Origin: UBA5109 sp038148435
GTDB taxonomy: Bacteria; Pseudomonadota; Gammaproteobacteria; Pseudomonadales; Pseudohongiellaceae
DNA: 9,511 bases
Direction of reading: 5' to 3'
Assembly (NCBI GenBank): GCA_038148435.1
Contig: JAYQVM010000063.1
Location: 1-9,511, forward strand
Both the position numbers and the translations under genes were made by a program. This document shows positions 1 to 6,698 of this stretch, in pieces. Positions within the stretch are counted from its first letter, which is position 1. Every line of letters begins with the position of its first letter. Under the pieces are notes generated by a model. That model worked only from the letters and a program-made list of their open reading frames with translations. It did no database searches and was not told the origin of the DNA.

Positions 1-647
1 CTTTTAATGCCATCTTCGAGGCTGGCAGCCAGATCATTATGACCTGTGATAAATACCACAGTGAAATTAACGGACTAGAAGAGCGCCTCAAGTCCCGTTT
101 TGGATGGGGTCTTTCTGTTGCTATAGAGCCCCCGGAACTGGAAACGCGGGCAGCGATTCTCATTAACAAGGCAAACCGGGAAAATGTTTATTTGCCCAAT
201 CAGGAAGCTATGTTTATGGCGCAAAAACTTCGCTCCAACGTCCGTGAACTTGAAGGGGCTCTAAAAAAGGTCATTGCCCATGCCCGCTTTACGGGGAGTG
301 AAATCTCGGTACCTCTGATTAAAGAGGCTCTCAAGGACCTGCTGGCAATTCAAAACAAGTTGATCAGCGTTGATAATATCCAGCGCACTGTCGCCGAGTA
401 TTACAAGATTAAATTGACCGATATGATATCCAAACGTCGAAACCGGTCCATTGCCCGGCCCCGACAAATCGCAATGTGCTTGTCCAAGGAGCTGACCAAT
501 CATAGCCTGCCCGAAATTGGCACCATGTATGGGGATCGGGACCACACCACCGTGTTACATGCATGTCGCACTATTAACGAGCTTAAAAAATCATCCTCGG
601 ATATCAATGAGGATTACCAAAACCTGCTGAGATCCTTGTCCAGCTAG
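1..647 (+). CDS. dnaA: Chromosomal replication initiator DnaA, C-terminal part (5' end outside window)
   Basis: DnaA is the AAA+ ATPase that binds DnaA boxes at oriC, melts the origin and loads the replicative helicase. The reading frame is open from the left edge (first full codon at base 3), so the ATG at 39 is an internal methionine and not the start. The 214 visible residues align end to end with residues 254-467 of E. coli DnaA. They include the sensor 1 region (QIIMTCDKY), the arginine finger in RLKSRFGWG (fragment R32, equivalent to E. coli R285), sensor 2 in RSNVRELEGAL (fragment R81, equivalent to R334), and the domain IV helix-turn-helix signature GDRDHTTVLHACR (fragment 177-189) that reads DnaA boxes. 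The stop is TAG at 645-647, 33 bases before dnaN. About 250 N-terminal residues, including Walker A and B, lie upstream of the window, as presumably does oriC. Confidence 0.98.
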   Translation, partial: FNAIFEAGSQIIMTCDKYHSEINGLEERLKSRFGWGLSVAIEPPELETRAAILINKANRENVYLPNQEAMFMAQKLRSNVRELEGALKKVIAHARFTGSEISVPLIKEALKDLLAIQNKLISVDNIQRTVAEYYKIKLTDMISKRRNRSIARPRQIAMCLSKELTNHSLPEIGTMYGDRDHTTVLHACRTINELKKSSSDINEDYQNLLRSLSS

Positions 648-680
648 AGGCAGCCATAAACCAGAGCAAAGAGAACTAAC

Positions 681-1784
681 ATGCAATTTGAAATTTCCAG
701 AGAGACACTGATTAAGCCCCTTCAATTGGTGACCGGCGTCGTGGAGCGCAGACAGACATTGCCGGTTTTATCAAATGTTTTGCTTGTGCTGGATGGGGAT
801 GAGCTGTCGATGACGGGGACAGACTTGGAGGTTGAGCTGGTCGGCCGGATCAAGGTCGCACCGGGTGCCGATGGTGGAGAGGTCACGGTGCCAGCTCGCA
901 AGCTGATGGATATCTGCAAATCCCTGCCAGATGATGCAGAAATGAAATTCATGCTAGATGACAACAAACTCGTCATTCGTTCCGGTCGAAGCCGTTTTTC
1001 CCTGTCAACACTGCCTCCTTCAGATTTTCCAAACGTTGATGGTTCCGCGGAATCGCTGGAATTCAAAATTTCTCAGCAGCGCTTGAAAGACATGCTGGAC
1101 AGCACAAGTTTTGCCATGGCACAGCAGGATGTTCGTTATTATCTCAATGGCATGCTTTTTGAAGTAAGCCCTAACTACCTCAGAGTGGTAGCCAGTGATG
1201 GACATCGCTTGGCAATGGATACCGAAGATATGAATACAAAAGCTCCCAAGGAGCTACAGGTAATCGTACCGCGCAAAGGCATTCTAGAGCTGGCTAGGCT
1301 TCTGGCCGAGGGTTCGGATGAGGTCCTGGTTGTCATTGGCGCTAACCATATACGAGCCACCACGTCTAATTTTACTTTTACCTCAAAGCTAGTAGATGGC
1401 AAGTTTCCAGACCTAGAGAGGATATTGCCGAAAGGTGGTGATAAAAAATTGCTGGGCGATCGAGATCAATTGCGCCAGTCGCTAACCAGAACAGCGATTC
1501 TTTCGAATGAAAAGTTTCGCGGAATTCGCCTAATTTTGAATAAAGATGAAATTAAAATACTGGCTAATAACCCAGAACAGGAAGAGGCAGAAGAGACCGT
1601 TGCGGTTGAATATGATGGTAAATCCTTCGAAATAGGGTTCAACGTTAGCTATCTTGTTGATGTCTTATCAGTTTTAGACACCAAGACGGTACAGCTTGTT
1701 ATGTCTGATCCAAATAGTAGCGCCTTGATTCAGGGCGATGATGGAAGCAGCGCCTTATATGTTGTAATGCCTATGCGTCTCTGA
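681..1784 (+). CDS. dnaN: DNA polymerase III beta subunit (sliding clamp)
   Basis: The beta clamp forms a dimeric ring around DNA and tethers polymerase III and repair factors at the fork. The product is 367 residues against 366 in E. coli, so it is full length and should hold the three repeated clamp domains of roughly 120 residues each. Recognisable motifs are TLPVLSNVLL (26-35), GTDLE (46-50), the conserved SGRSRFSLSTLPPSDFP stretch (101-117), ASDGHRLA (171-178) and the C-terminal YVVMPMRL (360-367), which forms part of the hydrophobic pocket that holds clamp-binding peptides. The ATG at 681 is preceded by a purine-rich, fairly weak ribosome site (AAAGAGAA at about 668-675). It follows dnaA by 33 bases with no clear terminator between them, so it is probably cotranscribed with dnaA and possibly also from promoters inside dnaA, as in E. 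coli. Nothing unusual was seen in the sequence. Confidence 0.98.
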   Translation: MQFEISRETLIKPLQLVTGVVERRQTLPVLSNVLLVLDGDELSMTGTDLEVELVGRIKVAPGADGGEVTVPARKLMDICKSLPDDAEMKFMLDDNKLVIRSGRSRFSLSTLPPSDFPNVDGSAESLEFKISQQRLKDMLDSTSFAMAQQDVRYYLNGMLFEVSPNYLRVVASDGHRLAMDTEDMNTKAPKELQVIVPRKGILELARLLAEGSDEVLVVIGANHIRATTSNFTFTSKLVDGKFPDLERILPKGGDKKLLGDRDQLRQSLTRTAILSNEKFRGIRLILNKDEIKILANNPEQEEAEETVAVEYDGKSFEIGFNVSYLVDVLSVLDTKTVQLVMSDPNSSALIQGDDGSSALYVVMPMRL

Positions 1785-1828
1785 ATGGGAAAAAGCTTCA
1801 TTGCCGAAGTGTTTAGCCAGCAAATGCC

Positions 1829-2929
1829 ATGCCCAAGCTAGCGAAGTTGAATATTTCCGGCCTAAGAAACCTGGAAGTTTGTTCACTTTTGCCTTCTTCA
1901 GGTTTTAATCTGATTTATGGTGAAAACGGAAGTGGCAAAACATCGCTACTTGAGGCCATTTACCTGATTGGCAGATCAAAAACCTTTCGAAGTGCATCAC
2001 GCTCGCCTATTTTGCAAGAGGGAGCCCAAACTTGTGTGTTGCACGCAGAGCTGGAGAGTGGCACAGGCCTTGGCTTTAGTCACAGCAAGAGCGGCGAACA
2101 AATTTCACGGATCAATGCCGCGACGATTAAAAACCAGGCAGAGCTGGCCGAAAAGTTGCCCTTGCAACTAATCAATGCAGAGGCCTTCAAAATATTGGAA
2201 GGAGGGCCTGCTGCTCGGCGCTCTTATCTGGATTGGGGAGTGTTCCACGTGGAACATCAATTTCTTACAAACTGGCAGAGCATGCAGCGGGCCTTGGCCA
2301 ATAGGAACGCGCTACTCAAGGCAAAGACGCTCAAGAATCAACAGCTTGCCCCATGGACTCAGGAGTTTTGTCACTATGCTGAATTGGTTGATAGAAGCAG
2401 GGAGTCCTATATGCAAAGATTGCAACCCTATCTGCAAGACTCTTTTGAGCATTTGCTTCACGAACAGGGGGTCTCTCTGAGTTATCAGTGTGGCTGGGAC
2501 AAGGGAAGAAAGCTATATGATGAGTTGAGCGTAAGACAGGAACAGGACAGGCGCTATGGGCACACTGGCCTAGGGCCGCATCGAGCAGATATTAAAATTA
2601 GCTCGCGTTCCAAGCCTGCGGCCGACCTGCTCTCTCGTGGGCAGCAAAAACTGCTAGTTATCGCCATGAAGTGCGCTCAGGCTGCCCTGCTCTCAGCCCT
2701 CAACAAGGAGCAATGCTTGTTTCTGATTGATGATTTGCCTGCGGAACTGGATAGAGCCAATCGAGCAAAAATCCTTTCCATGCTGCGGCAAAGTGGAGAG
2801 CAGATTTTTGTTACAGGCATCGAGGCAGAGACTCTGTTAAATTCACTGGAAAGGCAAGAAGAAGCGCGACTGTTCCACGTGAAACATGGTAAAATAAAAG
2901 CGTTGGAGAGCCCAGAGAGCGTGGCCTGA
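1829..2929 (+). CDS. recF: DNA replication and repair protein RecF
   Basis: RecF is an SMC/ABC-like ATPase that works with RecO and RecR to load RecA at single-strand gaps and stalled forks. The product is 366 residues (E. coli 357). Visible motifs are Walker A GENGSGKTS (31-39), GLGPHR (247-252), the ABC-type signature SRGQQK (269-274) and Walker B CLFLIDD (296-302) followed by LPAELD. The ATG at 1829 is chosen because the frame is closed by TAG at 1814-1816 and the N-terminus matches the family. No clear Shine-Dalgarno sequence precedes it, so translation is probably weak or helped by dnaN translation 44 bases upstream. RecF is generally a low-abundance protein. Two parS sequences lie within the coding region and are read in the same frame, giving VFHVEH (138-143) and LFHVKH (348-353). 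Confidence 0.97.
   Translation: MPKLAKLNISGLRNLEVCSLLPSSGFNLIYGENGSGKTSLLEAIYLIGRSKTFRSASRSPILQEGAQTCVLHAELESGTGLGFSHSKSGEQISRINAATIKNQAELAEKLPLQLINAEAFKILEGGPAARRSYLDWGVFHVEHQFLTNWQSMQRALANRNALLKAKTLKNQQLAPWTQEFCHYAELVDRSRESYMQRLQPYLQDSFEHLLHEQGVSLSYQCGWDKGRKLYDELSVRQEQDRRYGHTGLGPHRADIKISSRSKPAADLLSRGQQKLLVIAMKCAQAALLSALNKEQCLFLIDDLPAELDRANRAKILSMLRQSGEQIFVTGIEAETLLNSLERQEEARLFHVKHGKIKALESPESVA
2241..2256. promoter_or_regulatory. parS: parS centromere-like site 1 (ParB/Spo0J binding), inside recF
   Basis: The 16 bases TGTTCCACGTGGAACA form a perfect palindrome with the CACGTG core. They differ from the classic parS TGTTTCACGTGAAACA only by a symmetrical T-to-C and A-to-G pair. From established knowledge, ParB binds such sites near oriC, spreads along DNA as a CTP-dependent clamp and is moved by ParA, so the origin region is segregated and SMC-type condensin is recruited. 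The position just downstream of dnaA-dnaN fits that role. Within recF it encodes VFHVEH (residues 138-143). The parA and parB genes are not in the window. The match is seen directly; ParB binding is inferred. Confidence 0.9.
2871..2886. promoter_or_regulatory. parS: parS centromere-like site 2 (ParB/Spo0J binding), near recF 3' end
   Basis: The 16 bases TGTTCCACGTGAAACA match the TGTTNCACGTGAAACA consensus exactly, and have one non-symmetric pair relative to a perfect palindrome. The site lies 630 bp downstream of the first and in the same recF frame, encoding LFHVKH (residues 348-353) near the C-terminus, about 100 bases before the gyrB start codon. A chance pair of 16-base matches within 650 bases is very unlikely, so the two sites support one another. 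ParB spreading from here would cover the recF-gyrB junction; any effect on gyrB expression is speculation. Confidence 0.9.
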
Positions 2930-2943
2930 AAAGCCCCGCTAAC

Positions 2944-2966
2944 AAGCACTGTGAGCACAGTGTTTT
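2944..2966 (+). promoter_or_regulatory. Palindrome/short hairpin with T tract between recF and gyrB
   Basis: The 59-base recF-gyrB gap contains CACTGTG-AG-CACAGTG (2947-2962), a 7-bp-arm inverted repeat with a 2-base centre, followed by TTTT (2963-2966) and preceded by AAG, so RNA could extend the stem by AU and GU pairs. It could be a weak intrinsic terminator or attenuator that lowers read-through from recF into gyrB, or a binding site for a dimeric regulator. It is not a LexA box: CTGT and ACAG are separated by 4 bases rather than 8. The symmetry is seen directly; function is unknown. Confidence 0.45.
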
Positions 2967-2988
2967 CCTGAGTTAATAAGGAAGCAAC

Positions 2989-5406
2989 ATGGCAGAAAAG
3001 AGCAATTACGACTCCTCTAGTATTAAGGTTCTAAAAGGCCTCGATGCTGTTCGCAAGCGCCCGGGTATGTATATCGGTGACACTGATGACGGCACCGGTT
3101 TACACCACATGGTTTTTGAGCTGGTGGATAATTCTATTGATGAGGCGCTGGCGGGCCATTGCGACCAGATCACTGTCACCATTCACAGTGACGAAACGGT
3201 GAGCGTAACAGATAACGGTCGCGGTATTCCCACCGAAATTCATGAAGAAGGAGTTTCTGCGGCTGAAGTGATCATGACAGTGCTGCATGCCGGGGGCAAA
3301 TTTGACGATAACAGCTATAAAGTTTCCGGTGGCCTGCACGGTGTAGGCGTTTCCGTGGTGAATGCCCTCTCCTCCTTCTTGAAGCTGACCATTCATCGAG
3401 GTGGCAAAATACACGAACAAACTTATCACCATGGCGTGCCTGAAAAGCCCTTACAAGAAGTTGGTGAAACCAAGATCACTGGAACAAGCTGCCATTTCAA
3501 ACCCTCTGTCGATACCTTTACCAATATCGAATTCCAATACGATATCCTGGCTAAAAAACTTCGCGAGCTGGCCTTTCTGAATGCCGGTGTAGCCATTGAG
3601 CTTTACGATGAGCGCACCGATAAAAAAGAGCGTTTTAAATATGATGGAGGCCTTCACGCATTTGTCGCCTATCTCAATCAGAATAAAACAGCTATCAATA
3701 AGGTTTTCCATTTTGCAACTGAGTCTGAAGATGGCATCGGCATTGAAGTTGCCATGCAGTGGAATGATGGCTACCAGGAAAATATCTATCCTTATACCAA
3801 TAATATTCCACAGCGTGATGGCGGCACACATCTGGCTGGTTTTCGTGGCGCACTGACTCGAGTGCTTAAATCCTATATTGACAAGGAAATCGAAAACAAA
3901 CGAGGCAAAGAGGTTGCCACCTCAGGAGACGATGCGCGTGAAGGTTTGACGGCTATTATTTCGGTTAAAGTGCCTGACCCCAAATTTTCCTCGCAGACAA
4001 AGGATAAGCTGGTGTCTTCAGAAGTTAAAACGGCGGTAGAGCATGAAATGGGCAAGTTTTTTGCGGACTTTTTGCTGGAAAACCCCCAGGAAGCCAAAAA
4101 CATCGTGAATAAGATGATAGATGCAGCACGAGCGCGTGAAGCGGCACGAAAAGCCCGTGAAATGACTCGGCGTAAAGGGGCCTTAGATGTTGCTGGGCTG
4201 CCTGGCAAACTCGCAGATTGCCAGGAAAAAGACCCCGCCCTTTCAGAAATATATATCGTGGAGGGTGACTCGGCAGGCGGCTCAGCGAAACAGGGCAGAA
4301 ACCGAAAAAATCAGGCGATCTTACCACTGAAAGGCAAGATTCTTAATGTTGAAAAAGCACGATTCGACAAAATGCTGAGTTCAGCTGAAATAGGTACGTT
4401 AATCAAGGCGCTGGGTTGTGGCATAGGTGGCGAGGAGTTTAGTGCAGATGCCCTGCGCTATCACCGCATTATTATCATGACCGATGCGGATGTCGATGGA
4501 TCGCACATCCGCACACTCCTACTAACTTTCTTCTTTCGCCAAATGCGAGAACTAATAGAGCGAGGCCACATTTATATAGCGCAGCCCCCCCTGTATAAAA
4601 TCCGCAAAGGCAAGCAGGAACAGTATCTCAAGGATGATGAAGAGCTAGCTCAATATCAGGTCCAGAATTCGCTGGATGGTGCAAGCTTGCATGTGAGCAA
4701 GGATGCTCCTGGCATTAGTGGTGAGCCACTTGAAGACTTGGTAGGTCGTTATCGTAAGGTCCAGAAAATCATCAAAAGGCATGCCCAGCATTACCCGATG
4801 GATGTATTGCAGGCTCTGATTACTCTAAAACCACTACAGGTTTCTCAGATGACCGATGAAGCAACTGTGCAAGGCTGGGTTGACTCCCTGCAAGGCGTTG
4901 TCGCCAAAGCCAATCTCAGCGGGTCGCTCTATGTCTTTTCTTGCAAATATGATCAAGAAGAGAGGCTCTATGAACCGCTGATCACCTCAACAATTCACGG
5001 AGTGAAACGTAAGGTTTCGCTGACCCCAGAATTCTTTAACTCATTAGATTATAAGGAAATTTATCAAATGGGTGAAGCACTGGACGGCCTGATTGAAGAA
5101 GGTGCATACGTCCAGCGAGCCGACAAAAAGCAAAAAGTTGGATCTTTCAGGGAGGCCTTAGACTGGTTGATGGCAGACGGTATGAAAGGCCACTATTTAC
5201 AACGCTATAAAGGGCTTGGTGAAATGAATCCGGAGCAGTTGTGGGAAACCACGATGGACCCGACCTTCCGCCGTATGTCTAGAGTGACGGTAAAAGACGC
5301 CATGGCGAGTGATCAGCTATTTTCGACATTGATGGGTGACCAGGTAGAACCGCGGCGGGAGTTTATTGAAATGAACGCCCTGACTGTTACCAACCTCGAT
5401 GTTTAG
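2989..5406 (+). CDS. gyrB: DNA gyrase subunit B
   Basis: GyrB is the ATPase subunit of the A2B2 type II topoisomerase that introduces negative supercoils. The 805-residue product matches the 804-residue E. coli form, including the roughly 170-residue insert in the TOPRIM part typical of gammaproteobacteria. The GHKL ATPase domain shows E44 and N48 in ELVDNSIDEA, DNGRGIP (75-81), AGGKFD (101-106) and GGLHGVG (114-120). The transducer loop QTK lies at 336-338. R137, equivalent to E. coli R136 at the coumarin site, is unchanged. The TOPRIM domain shows EGDSAGGS (425-432), PLKGK (446-450) and DADVDG (499-504), giving the metal-binding acidic residues E425, D499 and D501. The tail carries QRYKGLGE (738-745). 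A good ribosome site, AAGGAAG (2978-2984), fixes the ATG at 2989. It is the last gene of the + strand cluster and converges on plsC. No truncation or unusual residue was seen. Confidence 0.99.
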   Translation: MAEKSNYDSSSIKVLKGLDAVRKRPGMYIGDTDDGTGLHHMVFELVDNSIDEALAGHCDQITVTIHSDETVSVTDNGRGIPTEIHEEGVSAAEVIMTVLHAGGKFDDNSYKVSGGLHGVGVSVVNALSSFLKLTIHRGGKIHEQTYHHGVPEKPLQEVGETKITGTSCHFKPSVDTFTNIEFQYDILAKKLRELAFLNAGVAIELYDERTDKKERFKYDGGLHAFVAYLNQNKTAINKVFHFATESEDGIGIEVAMQWNDGYQENIYPYTNNIPQRDGGTHLAGFRGALTRVLKSYIDKEIENKRGKEVATSGDDAREGLTAIISVKVPDPKFSSQTKDKLVSSEVKTAVEHEMGKFFADFLLENPQEAKNIVNKMIDAARAREAARKAREMTRRKGALDVAGLPGKLADCQEKDPALSEIYIVEGDSAGGSAKQGRNRKNQAILPLKGKILNVEKARFDKMLSSAEIGTLIKALGCGIGGEEFSADALRYHRIIIMTDADVDGSHIRTLLLTFFFRQMRELIERGHIYIAQPPLYKIRKGKQEQYLKDDEELAQYQVQNSLDGASLHVSKDAPGISGEPLEDLVGRYRKVQKIIKRHAQHYPMDVLQALITLKPLQVSQMTDEATVQGWVDSLQGVVAKANLSGSLYVFSCKYDQEERLYEPLITSTIHGVKRKVSLTPEFFNSLDYKEIYQMGEALDGLIEEGAYVQRADKKQKVGSFREALDWLMADGMKGHYLQRYKGLGEMNPEQLWETTMDPTFRRMSRVTVKDAMASDQLFSTLMGDQVEPRREFIEMNALTVTNLDV

Positions 5407-5413
5407 TTTCTGG

Positions 5414-5434
5414 AAAAAAATATGCGAGGCATAT
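5414..5434 (-). terminator. Probable Rho-independent terminator of the glyQ-glyS-gmhB-plsC unit
   Basis: Read on the - strand, ATATGC-CTC-GCATAT (5434-5420) forms a 6-bp stem with a 3-base loop and runs directly into a tract of T residues (about 5420-5414). It lies in the 44-base convergent gap, 17 bases past the plsC stop. The stem is AT-rich and therefore weak. On the + strand the same hairpin has no T tract, so it should not terminate gyrB efficiently; gyrB transcription may end further on or by Rho. Confidence 0.5.
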
Positions 5435-5450
5435 GCTAAACCGTACGCGT

Positions 5451-6149
5451 CTAAAGCGCCTGTTTAATCCAATGTTCGGCTGTTCGTGTCAGCTCTCTTG
5501 CATTTTTTCCCTGGGTCTCTATGGCAGGGCCGATTACGACATCTATGGTACCTGGACGCTTTAGAAATTTTCCGCTGGGCCAGAAAAGTCCTGCATTATG
5601 AGCAACAGGCAATAATTTAACTCCTGCTTCTATCGAAAGTGTTGCTCCCCCGCTCTGGTAAGTCCGATCCTCACCATACGGGACACGTGTTCCTTCAGGA
5701 AAAATAAGAACTGAAATCCCCTTGTTGAGTCGTTCCTTTCCATGTTCTATGACCGCACGACGCGACTTGAACTTCTGTTTACGGTCGATTGCTATGGGTT
5801 TGAGTAGAGAAAGCGCCCAGCCAAAAAATGGAAGTCTAAGAAGCTCTTTTTTCAGTATGGCTGAAACCGGTGAAAAATAGTAATAAAGGAAAATCGTTTC
5901 CCAGGGACTTTGGTGATTGCTGATGATGACAACAGGTAGTGGGGGTATATTATCTTTACCAGTGACCCTGACCTTAATACTACAACTTAACTTTAGCCAG
6001 AAAATAATAAAATGATTCCAGCAAGGAAAGAAGCGATAACGGTTTTGTATGGATAAAAAAGGGCCAATCAGCAAACATAAACAGGAAGATACCAGTAGAG
6101 AAATAAAAAAACCAAAATAAAAAAATAGGGACCGAAGAAAGACTAGCAT
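5451..6149 (-). CDS. plsC: PlsC-like 1-acyl-sn-glycerol-3-phosphate acyltransferase
   Basis: This is a 232-residue member of the membrane acyltransferase family that converts lysophosphatidic acid to phosphatidic acid using acyl-ACP or acyl-CoA at the inner membrane. It starts with a strongly hydrophobic segment (about 3-33) and has a second hydrophobic patch near 46-57. Family motifs follow: box I NHQSPWE (78-84), PIAIDR (118-123) as box II, FPEGTR (150-155) as box III, and LLPVAHNAG (179-187) as box IV. Box I reads H79-X4-E84, whereas the textbook form is H-X4-D; the rest is intact, so I take it as a working variant and not a dead enzyme. The ATG at 6149 overlaps the end of gmhB almost exactly (TAA, one base, ATG), suggesting translational coupling. 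The DNA for the N-terminal membrane segment is very AT-rich (10 G/C of 40 at 6091-6130), explained by Phe, Leu and Ile codons. The acyl acceptor cannot be proved from sequence: a paralogous role beside a second housekeeping PlsC is possible. Confidence 0.88.
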   Translation of the reverse strand: MLVFLRSLFFYFGFFISLLVSSCLCLLIGPFLSIQNRYRFFPCWNHFIIFWLKLSCSIKVRVTGKDNIPPLPVVIISNHQSPWETIFLYYYFSPVSAILKKELLRLPFFGWALSLLKPIAIDRKQKFKSRRAVIEHGKERLNKGISVLIFPEGTRVPYGEDRTYQSGGATLSIEAGVKLLPVAHNAGLFWPSGKFLKRPGTIDVVIGPAIETQGKNARELTRTAEHWIKQAL

Positions 6150-6150
6150 A

Positions 6151-6696
6151 TTAATCCAGAATATAAGTGACGGCGGAGCTCAAGTCATCACAAATTTTTA
6201 CCTGTTCTTTCAGAGAGTCTGACAAAGTAGCTGAAGTTACATTGCCCTTACCGGTGCGTACGAGTATGGGCAGGCAGGACATGGATAAAGCAGCCTCAAT
6301 GTCTTTAAGAGTATCTCCAACAAAATAGACATTTTTAAGTGATAGCAAAAATTCATTTTCAATCTGTTGGAGCATGCCCGGCCGTGGCTTGCGACAGGAG
6401 CAGTTGTCGGCAGGCAAATGGGGACAATAAAAAATGGCATCAATGTGGCCGCCAGCATCCTCAACCAAGCTCTGCATGTAATTATGCATAATTGCAAGAT
6501 CAAATTCTGTAAACAATCCGCGTGCTAAACCTGACTGATTGCTGACGATAATGATTGAATAACCAGCCTGGGAAAGACGAGCTATCGCTTCGATACTACC
6601 GGGGATTGGCAGCCACTCCTCAACGGATTTGATGTAGTCATCTGAGTCAATATTGATGACGCCATCCCGATCGAGTATTACCAGTTTATTTGGCAT
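6151..6696 (-). CDS. gmhB: D-glycero-beta-D-manno-heptose-1,7-bisphosphate 7-phosphatase
   Basis: GmhB removes the 7-phosphate from heptose bisphosphate in the cytoplasm during ADP-heptose synthesis for the LPS inner core. The 181-residue product is a HAD-superfamily phosphatase of usual length. Motif I is DRDGVIN (9-15), with nucleophile D9 and acid/base D11. Motif II is SNQSG (52-56). The zinc-binding loop C91-P-H93 ... C99-S-C101 followed by RKP (102-104) is the feature that separates GmhB and its histidinol-phosphatase relatives from other HAD enzymes, and GDTLKD (127-132) is the acidic motif. The start ATG at 6696 lies 2 bases after the glyS stop and has no obvious ribosome site of its own, so translation is probably coupled to glyS. 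HisB-N-type histidinol-phosphatase is the main alternative; the position beside plsC and glyS, as in Pseudomonas, favours GmhB. Confidence 0.93.
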   Translation of the reverse strand: MPNKLVILDRDGVINIDSDDYIKSVEEWLPIPGSIEAIARLSQAGYSIIIVSNQSGLARGLFTEFDLAIMHNYMQSLVEDAGGHIDAIFYCPHLPADNCSCRKPRPGMLQQIENEFLLSLKNVYFVGDTLKDIEAALSMSCLPILVRTGKGNVTSATLSDSLKEQVKICDDLSSAVTYILD

Positions 6697-6698
6697 GA

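Noticed and set aside
1795..1810. Small hairpin GCTTC-ATTGCC-GAAGT between dnaN and recF as a terminator
   Set aside because: It has only 4 to 5 pairs including a G-U, and no real T tract, so it is too weak to call.
2949..2960. LexA (SOS) operator in the recF-gyrB gap
   Set aside because: CTGT and ACAG are separated by 4 bases; gammaproteobacterial LexA boxes need 8.
3121..3132. DnaA-box-like sequence (TTATCCACC on the - strand) in gyrB; a similar TTATCCATA lies near 6048-6057 in plsC
   Set aside because: Each is a single 8-of-9 match inside a conserved coding region with no clustering or AT-rich unwinding element. The origin is expected upstream of dnaA, outside the window.
3100..4327. Long open frames on the - strand across gyrB (and similar ones over dnaA, dnaN and glyS)
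   Set aside because: They are shadows of highly conserved genes, with no recognisable domains and no credible ribosome sites.
4999..5010. GTGAAAC half-sites in gyrB (also near 3463) as parS fragments
   Set aside because: Only one arm is present, with no CACGTG core or opposite arm.
5688..5703. Third CACGTG core (GGGACACGTGTTCC) in plsC as a possible parS
   Set aside because: Only the 6-base core matches; the flanks do not read TGTTN/NAACA, so ParB binding is not supported.
6050..6140. AT-rich stretch as possible horizontally acquired DNA
   Set aside because: It codes for the hydrophobic N-terminal membrane segment of the acyltransferase, whose Phe, Leu and Ile codons explain the composition; gene order is the conserved ancestral one.
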